Below are positions 27,034-39,959 of a DNA stretch of 64,000 nt, in pieces (positions within the stretch are counted from its first letter, which is position 1; every line of letters starts with the position of its first letter). The position numbers and the translations under genes were made by a program. This DNA comes from Amia ocellicauda. Its lineage: Eukaryota; Chordata; Actinopteri; Amiiformes; Amiidae. Location: positions 31,330,249 through 31,394,248 of the forward strand of contig NC_089858.1 in NCBI RefSeq assembly GCF_036373705.1, given 5' to 3'. The notes under the pieces are model-generated. The model worked only from the letters and a program-made list of their open reading frames with translations. It was not told the DNA's origin and made no database searches.

Positions 27034-30000
27034 TACAGTTTATAATAGGCTTCCCAAGTGAAAATTCCTAACGTTACCTGTTAAAGAGCTTAAAGGAATA
27101 GAAGGAAACTTATTTAATTTAATTTATTTCTCCTTACATCTGACTGAATAATATTTAGAACCCAGTGCTAAAGGTAATAGCTTTCTAAAAACAAGTGAAA
27201 TAAACAGTTTTAACATAGATTACATTATTGTGAACATAAACTAGTTTTTCTCTTTTAATTTATTTCCAGCTGGGGGCTTATGAAGAAATACATTGCAATA
27301 TAGCTGAATGAGAGTTTGATTAGGCCTTATGTTGGTTTTTTATTTCATCCCCTGCATTATGTCCTATTGTGTGTGCTGCACAGAAATCGTGGGCGTTGTT
27401 TTTGGGCTGCAGTGTTTACTTTCCTAAAGGGGAGAGAGGAAATGACATGGGGAAGTACATCACAGTATCTGTGCTTTTGTGACACTTGGTTTCACCTGCA
27501 CACTTTCAGTTAGCCTTTCTACAGCCCGGGTCTGAAGTGAATAATGTCAGTGACAAAGAATAAGAAACTACAGAAAAATGCAAAGGCAGTGTCAATGAGA
27601 AGGGTACAAATAAAGAGTGAAATAAAGACAATACCCCCTTTGTTAAATTTACTGCTTTCTTTCTTTTACCTGCCATTAAGGATTACACTCCAGTCGTAAT
27701 AATGTCCATGGAAGTTCATAGGCCACATCTACACAAATGCCCAATTAAACAAGCACACTGACTGAAATAGACTATCGATAGCAGGACAGCAATAGGTCAG
27801 GATTTAGATTATTTTCACCACACTGTCCTGTATTCTTGTCCTCCTTTTGCAGCACATTTACATTCAATCAATACCCTGGAAACCCAGTGGCATTTTGAGA
27901 CAAGGAGTCATTGAGTTTGGCAGGAGTAACCTTCAGTAAACTGTGTACAGTTACTCTCTCTGCTGCCTTTGGGGACAATTTCTCAAGGAGAGGCCAGGCT
28001 TCTGTAATTAGAAGGAAACGCACAATGCCCAGAGAGATTACTACAGCTTTTGGTTTTCCCAGCACTATAAGCAATGCAAGCATTATCATTACATAGCAGT
28101 CAGAAATAAATAGGGGTTGTGAACTGAATAAAGGAATTGAGTAAGTAATAAACAGGAGCACTATAAGCTATTGAAATAGTGTGCTAAAATTACAAAAATG
28201 CTCACAGCAGTGTGTAAAGTAGCATCCAAACTAGCCTATTTAAATAATAGTTTCTTAAGGACAATATAATTGCTTCATTATCATTTTAGTAACAGTAGCT
28301 AGCACTGTATATATTTATTGTTGTAGATAATAGTTTTCTACCTTTTACTTTTTTCCATCAGGATAATGTGAATTGCACAATGGAGAATGGAGATCCTTTG
28401 TTTAAAGCAAAAAAGGATCAGGGAAAGAGTTCATTACAGTTTTACAATGCTCAATAGAACAGTTTTTGGTGCAGATTGTTTTTTAATAATCACATTCGGA
28501 AGCATTATACAAATAAATTCATATCTAAAAATCTTATATGGGCCTTTTTGTGTCCAATACAATTTTGGCAGAATAAGTTAATTCACTGTACTGTTATTGC
28601 AGGAGCCTTAGCTGATTATCTTTAATAATTTAATGGGATAATGCTTTCCCAGGTTTCTCAGGGAGGAGTTGGAGATATTCCGGACCATGGCCTGTACACA
28701 GATATGGGCACCTCATGCTAGGTATGCGTATCATTTATTAATCTTTCCTTATTCCTTATTAGTGTATTCGAAACTGATTCAGTGTTCAACAAATTCTGGA
28801 AGGATATAATTGATATATGAAAAGAAAGGAATACATTAATGAAATCCCAAATTACAATGATTCAGTTGAGGGGTGCAAAAACATTCACTTATAGTTGTAT
28901 GTCTTTATGTCTTCAGATACCTGTTAAGTTGCAGAACTATGTATCGGCACCCTCTATTTTAACTCTGAACATTTACCTGGGCTCTTTACTAGTAATCAAT
29001 ATGGGCTATGAATGGTCAATGAACTTCAGAAATATGTGATTGTTAAATAATTAATTATATTTGAATAACAGTGAATAACATTGTTAACAATAAGGGATGT
29101 CAATACTTTTGTCTTTATAGTTTTAGAAGGTGACAGTAGGTAGAGTTACACATCTCTCTTCCATAGACAAATTGGCACAAAAAATATTTTCCATTAAACT
29201 ATTGAAAGAGTTTTTTTTATTATTAAAAACTCAAAATTACCTGTTGGTACTGCAGGGGACCAGGGCTGGATACATGTAGAAAACAAAAATCTCATTTGAC
29301 ATACTTGCATTTAAAAGAAGACAGAATGCTGTGTTTAAATTTCCAAATTTCTACAAATGCAATAAACTCTAAAAATTACATTCTTAGTCCTTTTATCTTG
29401 CAGTTATAGTTAACATGCCTTGCCCCCTATAATAAACTTAGGTTAAATTTAAGTTAAAATTAGGTAATGGGGGTTGTAAACTTACTATGAAAGCAGTAAT
29501 TCAACAGCTTAGAGTTTGAGACAAAAGCAGGCCTAAAAAACATTAAAAGAGCATTTATAAGGACAGATAATTGACCCAAAAGAACAGCCCTATTTTATCA
29601 CTACTGAAATTCACTGTTTGTTGCATATTTTCTTTTTAATGTTTACTGGCGGATCTTCAAGTTAAAAAAATACACTGGTCACCTCCAACTGGATGCAAAA
29701 CTCAGTTGTATTCAAGCCGTTTTTCCACTGAATATGAACTACCGTGTTTAAGTTCTCAGTTGTAGAAAATGTACGTGTTAAACGGTGTTACATTTACTGA
29801 GAGCAATGATTAGATTCCCATGTTTCTCACAATACAGATTAATAGCACAGATGGATGAAAACAATGTGAATGGATCTTTTGTGATACATACATATTTTGA
29901 CTTCTTTGCAAATGTCAGCAGATCGTTTACTCATACAGAAAGTCATGCATACTGTAGATTCATTCTTTTTAATTATGTATAGAAATTGTTAAGCATATGC

Positions 30001-30690
30001 ACATTTAATTTACATTTACTTTCCAATAGAGCTACAATAAAGGCTTTCCTATGGACTGTCAATTTCAAATTTGTTCTGGTAAATACACAAGCCTGGCAAA
30101 TTATATTTAACTTGACAAAAACAAGTAATTTTCCCTGCTACAACAGCAGTTCCAGTGCTCATCACAAATCATACCAGCTGCAATGTCTACAAACGTGTTT
30201 TGACATCTGTGGTGGGATAATGTTGACGGTACGCAATGAACTGCACAGTTGTCATTGTTTTATCGCCATAATAAAGAACATCAGACACATATTAGGGTTG
30301 CTGGAGGCTGCATGAAAACAATCTGTCTTGTTGGCTTGGTTTTCTTGGCTTCCTCTGGAACCAAAAGGGCATTCAAACAGAAAAAGGCGGTTAGCTGTTT
30401 CTGGATTCTGTTTCCAAAACTAACAAATGCATTGTACAGATCTGAAAGACACATACAGTAAGTTACTCATTAATATTCTTTTGAGATATAATTTTTTAAA
30501 AGTTAAAATACAACCCAATAATCTTGAGAATATATCACGAGCAGGACGTGACTGGCCTATTATTATTGTGTGTACTAAATTATCTTATTTTACTGTTGCT
30601 CTTTTAACTTATTAATAACCTTGTTTTGGTTGCCTTTATTCTTAATTTCTTTGATTGTTTTGAATTGCTTAATTGCTTATTTAAGTTATT
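27034..30690. other. Intergenic, nothing recognised
   Basis: Long AT-rich stretch with only short unrelated open frames. No inverted ends, tRNA-like heads or reverse-transcriptase motifs were seen. Confidence 0.5.
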
Positions 30691-31310
30691 AGTCAATTAT
30701 ATGCCTCCCGGACGCATTCCCACATGGACTTCCCCAGATTACCTCCTTAATTAACGTCACCTGTACCCCTGACTCTATTGTCCTGCCTATAAAAGCAGGG
30801 AGCTCTGTGTCTTTGGGAGGACACGTAGGGCACCTGGATTGGACCTGGATTGGACCTGGATTGGACCTGGATTGGACCTGGATTGGACCTGGATTGGACC
30901 TGGATTGGACCTGGAGTGTTAGTGAACCAGAGACATGACTTTTGGAGACTGTGGGGGAAAGACAGACCTGCCCTGCATGGATAAGTACCTTGTTTTCCTG
31001 TGTGTGGCGTGATTAATACCATAATAGATTTCTATGTACCCCAATTTATGAAAGTATTAGTTTATCTAGTGTATTTATTGTTTCTATCTTCCCTGATTGT
31101 GTTTATTTGCCAGTTTTGCACAGCCTTCATGCTCTGTGTGTCGAACCAAACCGGTTTAAGTAAAATTACTTAAACCTCCTGCTGTTGTGTCTTGGGGTCC
31201 GATCGAGCCTGCCTGGGGAGAGAATTTGAAGAGGGTTGCGAGTTCCTCTCGCTGCTCAATTGAGGTGGTGTAGTGGTTGTGTGTTCACACTGAACCCCCT
31301 CAGCTGTGAC
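30691..31310 (+). repeat. Promoter-like repeat unit, possible solo LTR
   Basis: GC-richer block in AT-rich surroundings. It has a TATA box in context (CCTGCCTATAAAAGCAGG, 30784-30801) about 30 bp before an 11-bp minisatellite, then sequence ending AACCCCCTCAGCTGTGACA. The layout resembles the U3/R part of a fish LTR retrotransposon, but I found no matching second LTR, primer-binding site or coding part. Classification is uncertain. Confidence 0.3.
30833..30918. repeat. 11-bp minisatellite (CCTGGATTGGA)n
   Basis: Seven perfect head-to-tail copies of CCTGGATTGGA, plus a broken eighth, follow a TATA box. The period of 11 is not a multiple of three, so all three frames stay open on the minus strand. 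That explains the repetitive PIQVQSRSNPG frame there, which is not a gene. Confidence 0.95.
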
Positions 31311-31799
31311 AGATATTCACAAGTAACCCAATAACAAAACCATACCAAAAAAAACAAAACGCTTGATGACACAAAACAAGCTTTGTAGTGTTTTAATGTT
31401 TTACATATAATAGAGCACATTCTGTTGCATCAAAACTTCCTGGAAGTACAGTCATATTTCCCCAAACTATTTTGATGGATATGATGAATAGTTGAACAAC
31501 AGGGCTCTCTCTCCTAACAAAGACTTTATTTATAGCTAAATAAAAACTCCTGTACAAGTAGGAATGCCTGGTGGCTATGTTATTCTTCAAAAAGACATTT
31601 ACACCTACGAATTGACTTGCTAGTCTAGTTTGCTTAGTAATATGGACTACTTCAGTTTATATGTAATCTTACAGAATTCAAACAAAAGTTTAAAAAACAT
31701 ATATAGTATATTAGAAGTGCATTGAAATTGCTAATATTTCTGTGTATAGCTGCTTTCACTCTACATATACTCTTTCACACTATAGTTATATAAACCGCT

Positions 31800-32215
31800 T
31801 ATTTTAACTTATGATTTGCTGATGACATCATATTAGCAAACCCCTGAAGACCTGCAGATTCAATTTCACGAACTCTCAGATGAAAGAAAACTCGACTTAA
31901 AATGAAAGCAAAGTCATGTTTAACAGTTTTGTTAAATCTAACGAAAGTGAATTTTCAGATACTCAAAGACGTGAAAAGTTATATCTACCTTGGACAACAG
32001 ATCAGCGTGGATGGAAGTATTATGGAAGAGATAAAAAAAAAAAAAAAGTGTAAATGGGAGTGCATTTGGGGAAAAAACAGCATGCTGTTGAAAGGAAATC
32101 TACCCATCTGCCTGACGAGTAAAGTATTTGATCAATGCACATTACCAGTGCTCTTATGGATATGAAACCAAGTCACTAACTGCAACAATGGCAGATGACG
32201 CAAAGCAGTATGGAA
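31800..32215 (+). mobile_element. RTE-like LINE fragment with FADD catalytic motif
   Basis: The plus strand encodes FADDII, the catalytic box of a reverse transcriptase, at about 31815, then YIYLGQQISVDGSI, a poly-lysine run from an A-homopolymer, and KVFDQCTLPVLL. Stops and frameshifts break it. It is a 5'-truncated, dead copy of the family also seen at 7849, 37722 and 49905. Confidence 0.7.
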
Positions 32216-34960
32216 AGATATTGACAGAATTTACATTACCAATAGATGACTTTCAAATAGCATACATAACTAAAGATCTCCCTTATAAAATTTCTGTGGA
32301 ATTAATGTGTTTATCATGCACTAAAATAGTCACTAAAGAGAATGTGGGTTCTGGATAAGTCATGATTTGGATGAAAATGAAATGCATCTATAGCATTACA
32401 AATTAAACAAAAGCCCAGGCTTCATTGGTGCCATATGGCTGAACTTGTTTTCCTCCCAACCCCTGCTAAATGTCGCCAGTATTATTTGTAATTTTTGTAA
32501 AGTCGAGTGTCCTGACTTATGTAATTAAATCCGCTATGGCTTTTTCATCCTGTTGTTGGGATTTCTTTCCTGGCAGAATCTAGTTGGGTTTTTTTTTCCT
32601 GTGTGGCAGCAGTAGGCTTCTGTAGAATATTTTCTTTCAAGAAAGACATGTCTGTCACCTTTATATTCTCCCTTTCATTTATAAATAATAAAAATAATAA
32701 AAACAATTGTGGTTTTTATAATTATTATGATTAATTATTGATATTACTATTTATTGCAGGCATTTTGGTTACATAGTGGCAGGGTTACATGGTTGAAATT
32801 AAAGTGTCAAAAGTAAGGAAATGCATTGTTAGGATTTAAAAATAAAATCCTGAAACTCATAACATTAAAAAAAAAAAAAAAAAAAAAAATCGACAGATCA
32901 CAGTTGCTTGGCTTATATCAAGAAACATTCCAGAAAACACAATGTTCTTGCAGGAGAATGAAGCCAAAGAGCCCTGGTGGACCACACTGATTGAAGGACA
33001 GTAATCATTGAAGATGCCCAAGGGTCTAGTTGTTGGGAAGTCATGTGTAGTGAGAACATGTTACAATTAGTTTAGAGTGTGTAATTTGTTTATAAATCTA
33101 ATTACAATTTAATCAAATGCATACCTTACTTACCGCCAGACTGTTCTACTTATTGAGAAATTCTTCTCGTCTGTTCTGCTGTGGAACTTGACAGAGTCAT
33201 GAAACCCCCAGCTGAATGTAACTAATGGCTGTAAATAGTGCAAAGCAGCTACAGCAGAGGAGGACTTTGCTGGTAAGAAATTATCATGTCTTCTCAAAGC
33301 TCCTCCTTAATTATGGGAGAACTCAGATGGTGCAACGTGAAAGTTCAAAAGCAGAGAGCTGAAATGGCCACAGCAGACGTGAGTCATGCCTGCAATAGTC
33401 AATTCACATGACAGTATTAAAAATAGATTGGTCTCTCCAGATCTGTGTTGATTACGGGGGTTCTGGGACCGGTCAACCACTTCTTCAAACTGGCTTCGAC
33501 TTGTGGCTCTTATAGCTCAGCCGGGCCTTTTTGAAGTGAACAGGCCTTTAGGAGTATGGGATAATCCAGATCCTAGTGACATGCTATTTGGGTGGCAGGT
33601 TTTCCTAGTGCGCTGATCTATATTGATGAAATCCCAAGTAGCATATTACATTCTGGCAATGCTGTATGAGGCTGTCGTTTGGTTGTTTTCAGATTTTCAG
33701 ACAATTGTTCATATTTCTGATTGTTGCACAGTAACAATGTTTGCGCATTTCATAGATGCATGTCTGGCATTTTAATCCGTATCACCCACGCATTTTATGT
33801 ATGAATACACTATATTCTGTTAAATGTTCTTGCATAAACTTGTCATTCTCTCCATTTTGTTATTTGTCAATATTGTTTCTCTGGAATGTAGATTAATAAA
33901 TGTAATTTCATAAAGTTATTTTACAATGTTGTGATAATATTCCCTAATCTGTACACATTTGTATTTTATTGTATTGTTCCATTTTCACTTAATTATAATG
34001 TTGCCACAACATTATTTAATTAACTGGTATAGTAGTGTTCTTCAAAAGGAATAGACTAGCTAGAACTTCAGTAATTCAATTGTAACACCATGTGTGGTAG
34101 AGTGCTGTAAGATCGCTGCATGCCTGCCAGTATGTTTCATGTTTTTTTTGTCACCAGGATTATGAATCATCTTCCCAGAAGCCCCAGTGGCATGTCATTA
34201 AGTTGGCTAAATAAAAATAAGCTTATTTTCCTTTATATTTGTCTTAGAATCCCAAAAGAGAAATGATATGGTGGTGGGAACCAGAGAAGAGAAAGAGAGA
34301 AAAATTAATCAATTCAAGGATTTTCTGGCTTTCTGAATACAATGGATGATACTGACTTTGGACTGGAAGAGAACCTTGAACCTGGTAAAGTCCTCTGATT
34401 GGCCTGACCTGACCAATAAAGTATTTGCCTTTGTTTTGATTGTCTGCGATTTCTTATGGCAGTAAACAGATTCACTGTCCAGTTGGTTATTTTAGGAAAA
34501 CTCAGCTTAGTGCTTGAAACAAGAGCTGGGCGTTTGGTATATTTATATTTTAAAAGTCACTACCACAGTGACTGGGCTTGTGTAACCATGAAAAAAAGAA
34601 TCCTACAGTTTATTTGAACTGCTCTCTCCTTCTGTGAAAGTGTATAGTGCAAGTTCCCAACTCTCTTTCCACACTATACAACCCAAGACCTCCATCATTT
34701 TACATTATGTATACAATGTAAATCAACCTCAGCTTTTGGTGATTTACTACTGGATAAAGTTTTGATCTACATCATATTTCTTCTATATCATTACTTGGTC
34801 CTTTTTCCTCTCTTGGGAACAATTCATTTGAACTTCTTTAGTCCATTTGTGATCTGTTCTTCTTGCAGTGTGTCCCACCCATTACCATTTAAACATTTCC
34901 ACAGTCAACAGATCTTTATTTTCTGATCTATTTATTTTTTATTTTATCTATTCTCATTAG
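32216..34960. other. Intergenic, nothing recognised except a poly-A run
   Basis: A pure A tract of about 25 bp lies at 32866-32889, possibly the tail of an old retro-insertion whose body I cannot identify. Otherwise there is no gene, inverted end or known repeat. Confidence 0.45.
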
Positions 34961-35115
34961 TCCAATCATGCATACACATACAGACTGGTGAAAAAATAAA
35001 GGAAAGGCCAGCATAGTGTCTCAGTAAGGTGTTGGGGCAGCAAGAGCCACCAGAACAGCTTCAATGCTCTTGCCACAGATTCTCGAAGCCTCTGGAACTC
35101 TACTGGAGGGATGGA
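34961..35115. repeat. Fragment of a fish DNA-transposon family
   Basis: AGAACAGCTTCAATGCTCTT, ATTCTCGAAGCCTCTGGAAC and CTACTGGAGGGATGGAACAT in succession are text I recognise from dispersed fish repeats. No ends are defined and no frame remains. Confidence 0.4.
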
Positions 35116-35239
35116 ACATTTATTATTGTTATTATCATCATCATTTGTGCTAGTATATATGTATTTTAAATGGCACAGCGTGACTCCCTTAACTTATTAC
35201 TCTTTCTGCAGTTTTGCAAACAATAATTTTTGCCATATT

Positions 35240-35290
35240 ATTGATAATTTACTTAGCAGACGTCCTTAACCAGGGCAAGTTACAGTTTAA
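35240..35290. repeat. SINE/LINE 3' tail fragment
   Basis: TTTACTTAGCAGACGTCCTT followed by AACCAGGGCAAGTTACAG matches the common fish SINE tail pattern, as at 5821. Confidence 0.5.
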
Positions 35291-35940
35291 ACAAAATACA
35301 CACGTTTCACGATTAATCATCCAGATACAATATAGCAAGGTTTAATTTAACTAAAGTGCACATTTCACTCATGGCGTTTATAGACGCATTTATTTTACCA
35401 GTCCTTAATGTTTAAGAGGGAAACCCAGATAGATCTGCTGTATTTATTTATTAATTAATTTAACTTGTAAATGGGCACACGTTAACTGAATCGTGTTCGC
35501 CTTCATACTGATTAACTCTGCGGATTGTCCTGCACACCATTCACTAAACGAGAGCCTGAAACACCGTCCAGCTGTTCATAAAATAGTAATAAAATCGTCT
35601 GCTACGATCCGATTATTATCCTTCAGTTTATTTTTAACTAGTCATGGCACTGCACCGGTCCTGTGTAATCCACGTTTTTAATGCACTCGGATATTAACTG
35701 TAAGCAGTCGTTTCTGCACGTGCATTTCACTCCATGCTGCTAATAAAACTGTAATTTATTCGTGATCCCACACGGCACTTGAGATTATATCTTCCGACAC
35801 AATGTATCTGATCTCTTCCCTGTCTGTCTACAAGTGAAGCTCACACCTCGCTTCTGAAAGCAAAGTATTTCCTTAGTGGGCGTGACGGACACTTACGGCC
35901 ACGTCTGGCAGCAGATAGTTAACCGGCCACAAAACACAGA

Positions 35941-36355
35941 CGCAGGATTCAGGTCAGGTGATTGACTTGACCATTGCAGAACATTCCACTTCTTCACCTT
36001 AAAAAAGTATTTTGTTGCTTTCACAGTATGCTTCAGGTCATTGTCCATCTGCACTGTGAAGTGCCATCCAATGAGTTTCTAAGCATTTTGCTGAATCTGA
36101 GTAGATAATAAAGCCCAACACATTTCAGAATCCATCCTGTTGCTTTTGTTAGCAGGCACGTCATCAATAAATACAAGGGAACCAGTTCCCTGGGCAGCTA
36201 TACATGCCCATGCCATAACATGCTTCACAGATGAGGTGTATGCTTCGGATCATGAGCAGTTCCTTCCCTTCTCCATACTCTTCTCTTTCCATCATTCTGG
36301 TACAACTTGATCTTTGTCTCATCTGTCCATAGGATGTTGTTCCAGAACTGTACAG
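35941..36355 (-). mobile_element. Tc1-like transposon, C-terminal transposase part, split by a hAT insertion
   Basis: The minus strand reads QMDNDLKHTVKATK and LQWSSQSPDLNP, the second catalytic aspartate block and the DLNP block of a Tc1 transposase, in broken frames. Its other part resumes at 37483 after a 1.1-kb insertion. Text such as GTCTCATCTGTCCATAGGAT and TGTTGTTCCAGAACTG is typical of this fish family. Confidence 0.75.
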
Positions 36356-37474
36356 CAGGCTTGGGGTCAATTCAATTTAAATTGAAATTCATGGGCTAAT
36401 TCCAACTCAAATCTTATACATTTTTGAATTGATCAATTCTAATTTGATTTCTTAATGATTATTTTAATTCAAATTCATTCATTGGAATTGTGATTCTTCT
36501 AATTGGAATTGAATTGGAATTGTGAATGTTTCAGTCTTTGGAACTGGAATTGAATTGGATTTTAGACATTTTAAGTTGGAATTGAATTTGTAATTGTCAA
36601 TATCTGATACTTCAGAATTTGATTTGGAAATGCTTTTTATGTGCCTTGTTTTAATCATTTTACCATTTTTCCCTTTTTAATCCATTATGAATCCTCTATA
36701 ATGATGTATTATCTGTTCTTAAACTATTTTATTTTGTAATAATTGTGTTTTCATCACATTCTTCAATGATTTAGACAATACAATGTTTACAATGTTTTAT
36801 TATTAAAATTGCAGGCAAATGCTTCTCAGCAGCTTCTCAGGTCAATTTTAACTGCCCTCCTAGCAACTGAGGTATTTCTATTATCTGAATCTCAGACAAT
36901 TACTTTCCTCATCCACCTCAAGACAAGACAGTGTCCTAGTCCTGCCCTCTTGTTGGGAAGGATTTATCACAAGAACCATCTCAATTATTTTCAATTACCC
37001 ACTGTTCTAAAACATACTATATAAGGACCTACCTCGCTCTCCTTGTTTGTTGGGTAGAAGGATTGTGGAGATTTTATGTGTTAACATATAATTCTTTTAG
37101 GGATTGCTTGTGTTTTTGACATGGACTGTAACTGAGAACCTTGATTTAGTTATTGAACGTGGACTGGCTGAGGACCCACTACCTACTGATTTGGACAAAC
37201 ACTTTCACAATGTCAGAGAAGCCTCCGGTGTTTGATCACTTTGAAAACTTAATTGATGGTAACAAAGAAGGAAACTGTTAAGGATTTAGGAATTGGTGTG
37301 TGAGAAATCTCGAATTGGAATTGAGTTTGCAGAATTGATCTGAATTTGGAATTGAGATAAATTTAATTGAAAAGGAATTTAGGAAAGTGTTTTGGATAAT
37401 GAATAGATTTGATGGAATTTAAAGGGATAAAGAATTGAATTGGAATTGAATTAGTGGAATTGACCCCAACCCTG
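36356..37474. mobile_element. Non-autonomous hAT element (1119 bp) with 8-bp target duplication
   Basis: The left end is CAGGCTTGGGGTCAATTC and the right end GAATTGACCCCAACCCTG, an 18-bp inverted repeat with one mismatch. CTGTACAG flanks it at 36348-36355 and 37475-37482. CAG-type ends plus an 8-bp duplication define the hAT superfamily. Inside both ends are many degenerate copies of AATTGGAATTG, as in subterminal transposase-binding arrays. The only frame (36809-37024) resembles nothing known, so it depends on a transposase made elsewhere. The host sequence rejoins perfectly after removing element plus one duplication. Confidence 0.9.
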
Positions 37475-37482
37475 CTGTACAG

Positions 37483-37715
37483 GGTTCTTTAGACGTTTTT
37501 CATCAAACTCTAATCTGGTCTTCTCATCTGTGTTTTTCTTCACCAGGGAAAGAATTCTTCTGTCATCCACCACCTTGTTTTTCGTGGTCTTCCGGGCCTT
37601 TTGGTGTTACTGAGCTCACCAGTGCATTCTTTCTTTTGAATAATGTACCAAATAGTTGATTTGGCCATACCTAATGTTTTTGCTATCTCTCTGATTGGTT
37701 TGTTTTGATTTCTAA
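37483..37715 (-). mobile_element. Tc1-like transposon, N-terminal helix-turn-helix part
   Basis: This is the continuation of 35941-36355 on the other side of the hAT insertion. On the minus strand, ATCAGAGAGATAGCAAAAAC, then ATGGCCAAATCAACTATTTG and AGGCCCGGAAGACCACGAAA, encode a Tc1-type recognition helix and the GRPRK hook. Much of the middle of the transposase is missing and frames are broken. Confidence 0.7.
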
Positions 37716-37721
37716 GGCAAA

Positions 37722-37800
37722 ACTATATCACCATCACTCTATAACGATCCATCGAGGGATGAAGGCCTCTCCAAGATGTTTCCATGTGCTTCTATATACA
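37722..37800 (-). mobile_element. RTE-like LINE 3' end fragment
   Basis: On the minus strand, GGAAACATCTTGGAGAGGCC then TTCATCCCTCGATGGATCG and a TGATGGTGATA tail match the 3' ends at 7849 and near 50390. The copy is severely 5'-truncated. Confidence 0.6.
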
Positions 37801-39949
37801 GCTTCTCTTTCAATTGTTACAATATATCACACTATTTTTGAATACAATTACAATTACAATGTATACTTATCCTTTATATTTATCCGCTGTCTCCTCTCGC
37901 CTGCACTGCTCACTGTTATTTTTGTGTTCGTGTCTCTCCATCTAGCTGCTCTCTCCCACAACGCCGCTCACCTCATTCCCATCCCATAGCACCCCTGCTG
38001 AGGTCCCAGGTGCTGCATTCATATCACTGTTTAGATGTGGAACCAGGAAGGCTGAGTGGTTTAAATTTATTTATCTTGTATTTTAATTATGCCTATAATT
38101 ATTATTGATTATTATTTAAATTATTATTATGAATGAATGTCACAGTTGTAGCCTCTATACCACCTAGCAGTTTAAAGGACCTCAACAATTAACACTCCTG
38201 CTTCTAACAGGTTCTCTTGATGTCTGGTTTTGGCTAACAAATAGTGGAATCAATAACAAGTTTTATTCACAATATTCTACTTGAATAAAGAGGATCTATT
38301 TCAGTAGCTGTATTTTCTAAAGCCATTTATATAAAAGGCTATAAAAAGAAAAATACAGATCAATACACAAAAATACTTCCAGCCCCAAATGGAATACACA
38401 CAAATGGAAACATTTTAAAAATAATAAATAGAAAAGTCCAGGATTATGCCAACCAAAGCACTAATGTTCACAACCATCCAACCATGGTCCTTGTGGACTA
38501 GGACCTGGTTTCCTTTCCTCCCAGAGTGAAGCAGCCGCCTTCACCGCTGTCGGGGTAGAGCTGCTCCTGGGACTGTCTCCCCGCCTCCAGTCCCTCTGCA
38601 ATAGCGGGGGCGCCAGCTGAGAGACAGAGAGTGACCCAAAGGCTCAAGGCAAAGTCTCTCCCTCTTATAGCTCCAGTGTACAGCTCCTTCACTGCGATCT
38701 CAACCCTAAGCAACAATGCAGGCAAACCAAAAACTGTTTCTTCAGCAGGGTAATACATCCTCCACAAAACAATACAAAAAGAAAATGACCCAAAAAACAA
38801 CTGCTAAAATTAGTTACCAGATTTAAAATATGCATTAAAAACAAGCATCCACCAGAATCAAAATCCCATCAAAGAATCCACACAAAAAAAGACTCAAATC
38901 ATCCAGAGCACAAGTATTGGCGAACAAGACATATGCATGTACAATCAAACAGCCAATGCCCTCTCTTCAACTTGCTGTACTCTCTGCCTTCTCTGCCAAC
39001 TACACTCCAGAAAAAAGACACCAACACCTGGTTCCCTTCTCTTCCAATAGGTGAGTCTCAGCAGCCAATGAGACAAGGGGAGGTGGAACTGAGTGTGGCG
39101 AGTGACTACAGCTGCGGTTAAATAAATTTGTGCATTTTGCAACTCGCAACCTTTATACACATTTATCATTCTGCATGTTATAGCAACTGCAAAGGCTAAC
39201 TGAGGCTTCTCAAAAAGAGGAAGAAACCCCAGAAGACAGGTGCTCTCCCCCTGCTTAACCAGCAAAATTGTGAATTAATTCGAAAAAGTCGATTGACTGA
39301 AAACTCCCTTCCAAAATAATGATTTCCAACAAACGTCTATCTTTAAAAGAAAGCAGGGTTAACCAGCTGGTGATGCTTAAATTTAATAGCAGAATGTAAT
39401 GCATGAGATGCTTTATTTCATGATAACTTATTGTGCTGCTTGTGAACAACCTTGCATTATTATTATTATATTATCTTTGTAATATATATTACAGCATTGA
39501 GCATTTTATATAATTTGTTTTGGGAATCAATACTATGTTTTCACGCTTGTTGACAGATTATGTGTTCTTCCTATTAAATTGGAACATTTGAATTAATTTA
39601 CACCTTCTAAGAAATAATATTGAATAAGACATATTAGTAATTAAGGGATGCATGTCCCTTTAAATAAATTTCCATAGCAGTTGCTGCTTAATCAATGCAT
39701 CAATGTGCATTAATAGAATGACTAATTGAGACGATTAAAGGAAGATATATTAATCAATAAATTGTTTAATTAAGCAGACTACATGACCACCTTGCGGTGG
39801 GAAGAATGACGTGCAGCCAAAGAACGCAGGTCACGTAAAACTACCTACATGTCTCTATCTGACATACCTAAAAACAAAAAATAATTTGAGTGGAATTCAC
39901 TCATTCTCAGCAATTCCACCCCTGATTGTGTATCAAAGCTATTGTTTCT
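37801..39949. other. Intergenic, nothing firmly recognised
   Basis: The segment 38500-39260 is GC-richer and could be untranslated or LTR sequence linked to the Gypsy remnant at 39960-40335, but I see no LTR pair, primer-binding site or coding domain. The remainder is AT-rich without known motifs. Confidence 0.35.
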
Positions 39950-39959
39950 ATGTTGTGAT

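Noticed and set aside
30747..31022. Open frame with repeated PIQVQSRSNPG on the minus strand
   Set aside because: It is only the translation of the 11-bp minisatellite, which stays open in all frames. There is no start context, homology or flanking gene structure.
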